Shown: positions 63,017 through 64,000 of the stretch, one piece after another
Layout: every line of letters begins with the position of its first letter
Numbering within the stretch: the stretch's first letter is position 1
Assembly (NCBI GenBank): GCA_963281255.1
Contig: OY725506.1
Span: forward strand, 186,001-250,000
Reading direction: 5' to 3'
Source of the DNA: Aphrocallistes beatrix
Taxonomy: Eukaryota > Porifera > Hexactinellida > Sceptrulophora > Aphrocallistidae
DNA length: 64,000 nt
Program-made: the position numbers and the translations under genes
The notes under the pieces: generated by a model
Told to the model about the DNA's origin: nothing
The model's input: only the letters and a program-made list of their open reading frames with translations
Database searches by the model: none

Positions 63017-63504
63017 TTCAACACTTTTCTAACACCTTTAATTATTTTATTTTCGATTTAGATCTTAGTTTGTGGGCTATTTATAATAGCATTATTGTCA
63101 CTTGAAAAGAACCAAATGTATGTCACTAATAAATGAATGAGAATAAAAACACAGCCAACATTATAAATAAATAAATAATTCCGCTTTTAGATCAGTTCAA
63201 TTCTATATTTAGATACCCATTCATTTTCATTTGTTTTCAAATCAAATCTTGTCCTACGTGCTAATTACATAGTTACAGTCTTTTGCATCACTGTGTGTCC
63301 TTTCTGAAATATTTATAATGGCGATACACCATACTGACTTCACCACCAAATTAACAGATAAAGTTTCCATATATTAGTATGCCTAACAATGTTCATTTTG
63401 CAGACCTCAACTTTCCACTAAATCTAGTGGCCATCACTTTCATATAGGCTCAGTCATATATAATAAAGCCTAGCTTGTTTCAAATCATTGAATTTACTCT
63501 GAAG
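63017..63504. promoter_or_regulatory. Divergent promoter region of two PPxY genes
   Basis: A 488-base interval between divergent genes, with TATA-like elements facing both ways (TATAAATA in complement near 63083; TATATAATAAA near 63457). Nothing else recognised. Confidence 0.5.
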
Positions 63505-63816
63505 ATGGATAAGTTTGCCAAATTGTCTGTTTTTCTTTCGCTTTTCGTGAGTGTCGTTTTAGCCGATGCGGATAACGGAATTTGCCTCGTCTGTTACTTC
63601 ACCTATTTCGTGCTACCGATTATAATCCTGGCGATCTTGATCGCACTTCCCACGATCTGCATATGTGTCTACTTCAAGTTTTTCTACAGAAAGAGTTATT
63701 GGAAAGAAAGTCCCCAAGCGAATACCGTCGAACTGAGTCCTGCCAAACTGGAAGCTGGTCCGCCCGCTTATGACGAGTCTACGGATGACAGGAAAACTTT
63801 GATTGAGGGTAAATAA
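63505..63816 (+). CDS. Small PPxY membrane protein with signal peptide
   Basis: 103 residues. The start MDKFAKL is chosen because it opens a clear signal peptide (residues 1-20, cleavage after VVLA) and TATATAATAAA lies about 50 bases upstream. A short Cys-containing ectodomain (NGICLVC) is followed by one long membrane span (about 30-56), a basic stop (FYRKSYWK) and a cytoplasmic tail with PPAY (86-89). Type I topology, Shisa/WBP1-like in layout; family not assigned. The stop follows GAGGGTAAATAA, which also reads as a possible splice donor (G|GTAAAT), so the protein could continue in a further exon off the window. Confidence 0.7.
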   Translation: MDKFAKLSVFLSLFVSVVLADADNGICLVCYFTYFVLPIIILAILIALPTICICVYFKFFYRKSYWKESPQANTVELSPAKLEAGPPAYDESTDDRKTLIEGK

Positions 63817-64000
63817 CTGAAACTTTGAAAGCTTGTTTCTTTGGATTTGTTTTCTTTTCAGTATTTGTTTGTTTGTTTGTTTTAAACCCCATCTCTAGTA
63901 TTGAGCGGATAATTCTATCTGTCAATATTCTTAAATACACAACTTTAACATTACCCATGGTTGTTGTTGAGATTTTGTTTCTGTTCATGTTATTCACCAT
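63817..64000. other. Right edge, non-coding
   Basis: A short (TTTG)n run near 63861-63883 and AT-rich sequence. No SBNO exon recognised. Confidence 0.6.

Overview
This is eukaryotic DNA from an invertebrate animal. The genes have spliced GT-AG introns and animal-type proteins, AT-rich non-coding DNA, TATA-box promoters, and many small DNA-transposon remnants (hAT, pogo/mariner and P types). I recognise four conserved genes by reading the proteins: ATG3, SND1 (Tudor-SN), strawberry notch (SBNO) and exportin-1 (XPO1/CRM1). Genes nested in introns are unusually common here. That trait is prominent in ctenophore genomes, so a ctenophore is my best guess, but it is an inference and not proven by this sequence.

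Layout. 1-3065: non-coding, with an inverted repeat. 3066-5530 (minus): ATG3, 4 exons, with a probable GC-AG intron. 7366-14097 (plus): SND1, 18 exons. 14912 to beyond the right edge (plus): strawberry notch; 19 exons are visible, the last at 62031-62305, and every exon phase joins correctly. Intron 9 (19898-23379) holds a 7-transmembrane (7TM) gene and a two-exon gene resembling the ciliary CFAP119/C1a-32 family, both on minus. Intron 13 (25288-27226) holds another minus-strand 7TM gene. Intron 16 holds a 140-bp satellite and a perfect-looking foldback element. Intron 18 is about 31 kb (31027-62030). It contains an intact, intronless XPO1 (plus), a ~5 kb DNA transposon with ~820-bp inverted repeats and a 50-copy in-frame minisatellite, a decayed THAP/P-element transposase, and a minus-strand array of six intact 7TM genes with at least three broken copies. 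After exon 19, two small PPxY-containing membrane protein genes (62473-63016 minus, 63505-63816 plus) sit where the next SBNO intron should be.

The most novel content is the 7TM family. It has eight intact members, all single-exon, all antisense to SBNO, with N-out/C-in topology by the positive-inside rule. I cannot assign it to a known receptor family. The array members share an almost identical core (TM3 to TM5) and C-terminal tail but have divergent extracellular loops, which looks like a lineage-specific receptor expansion with gene conversion or strong core constraint. A second unexplained signal is a decamer, CTATTTATAG (the MEF2-type consensus), repeated at least 13 times, mostly in short introns and sometimes forming the 3' splice site. 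Exon joins, counts and alignments were made by eye; no search or computation was run.
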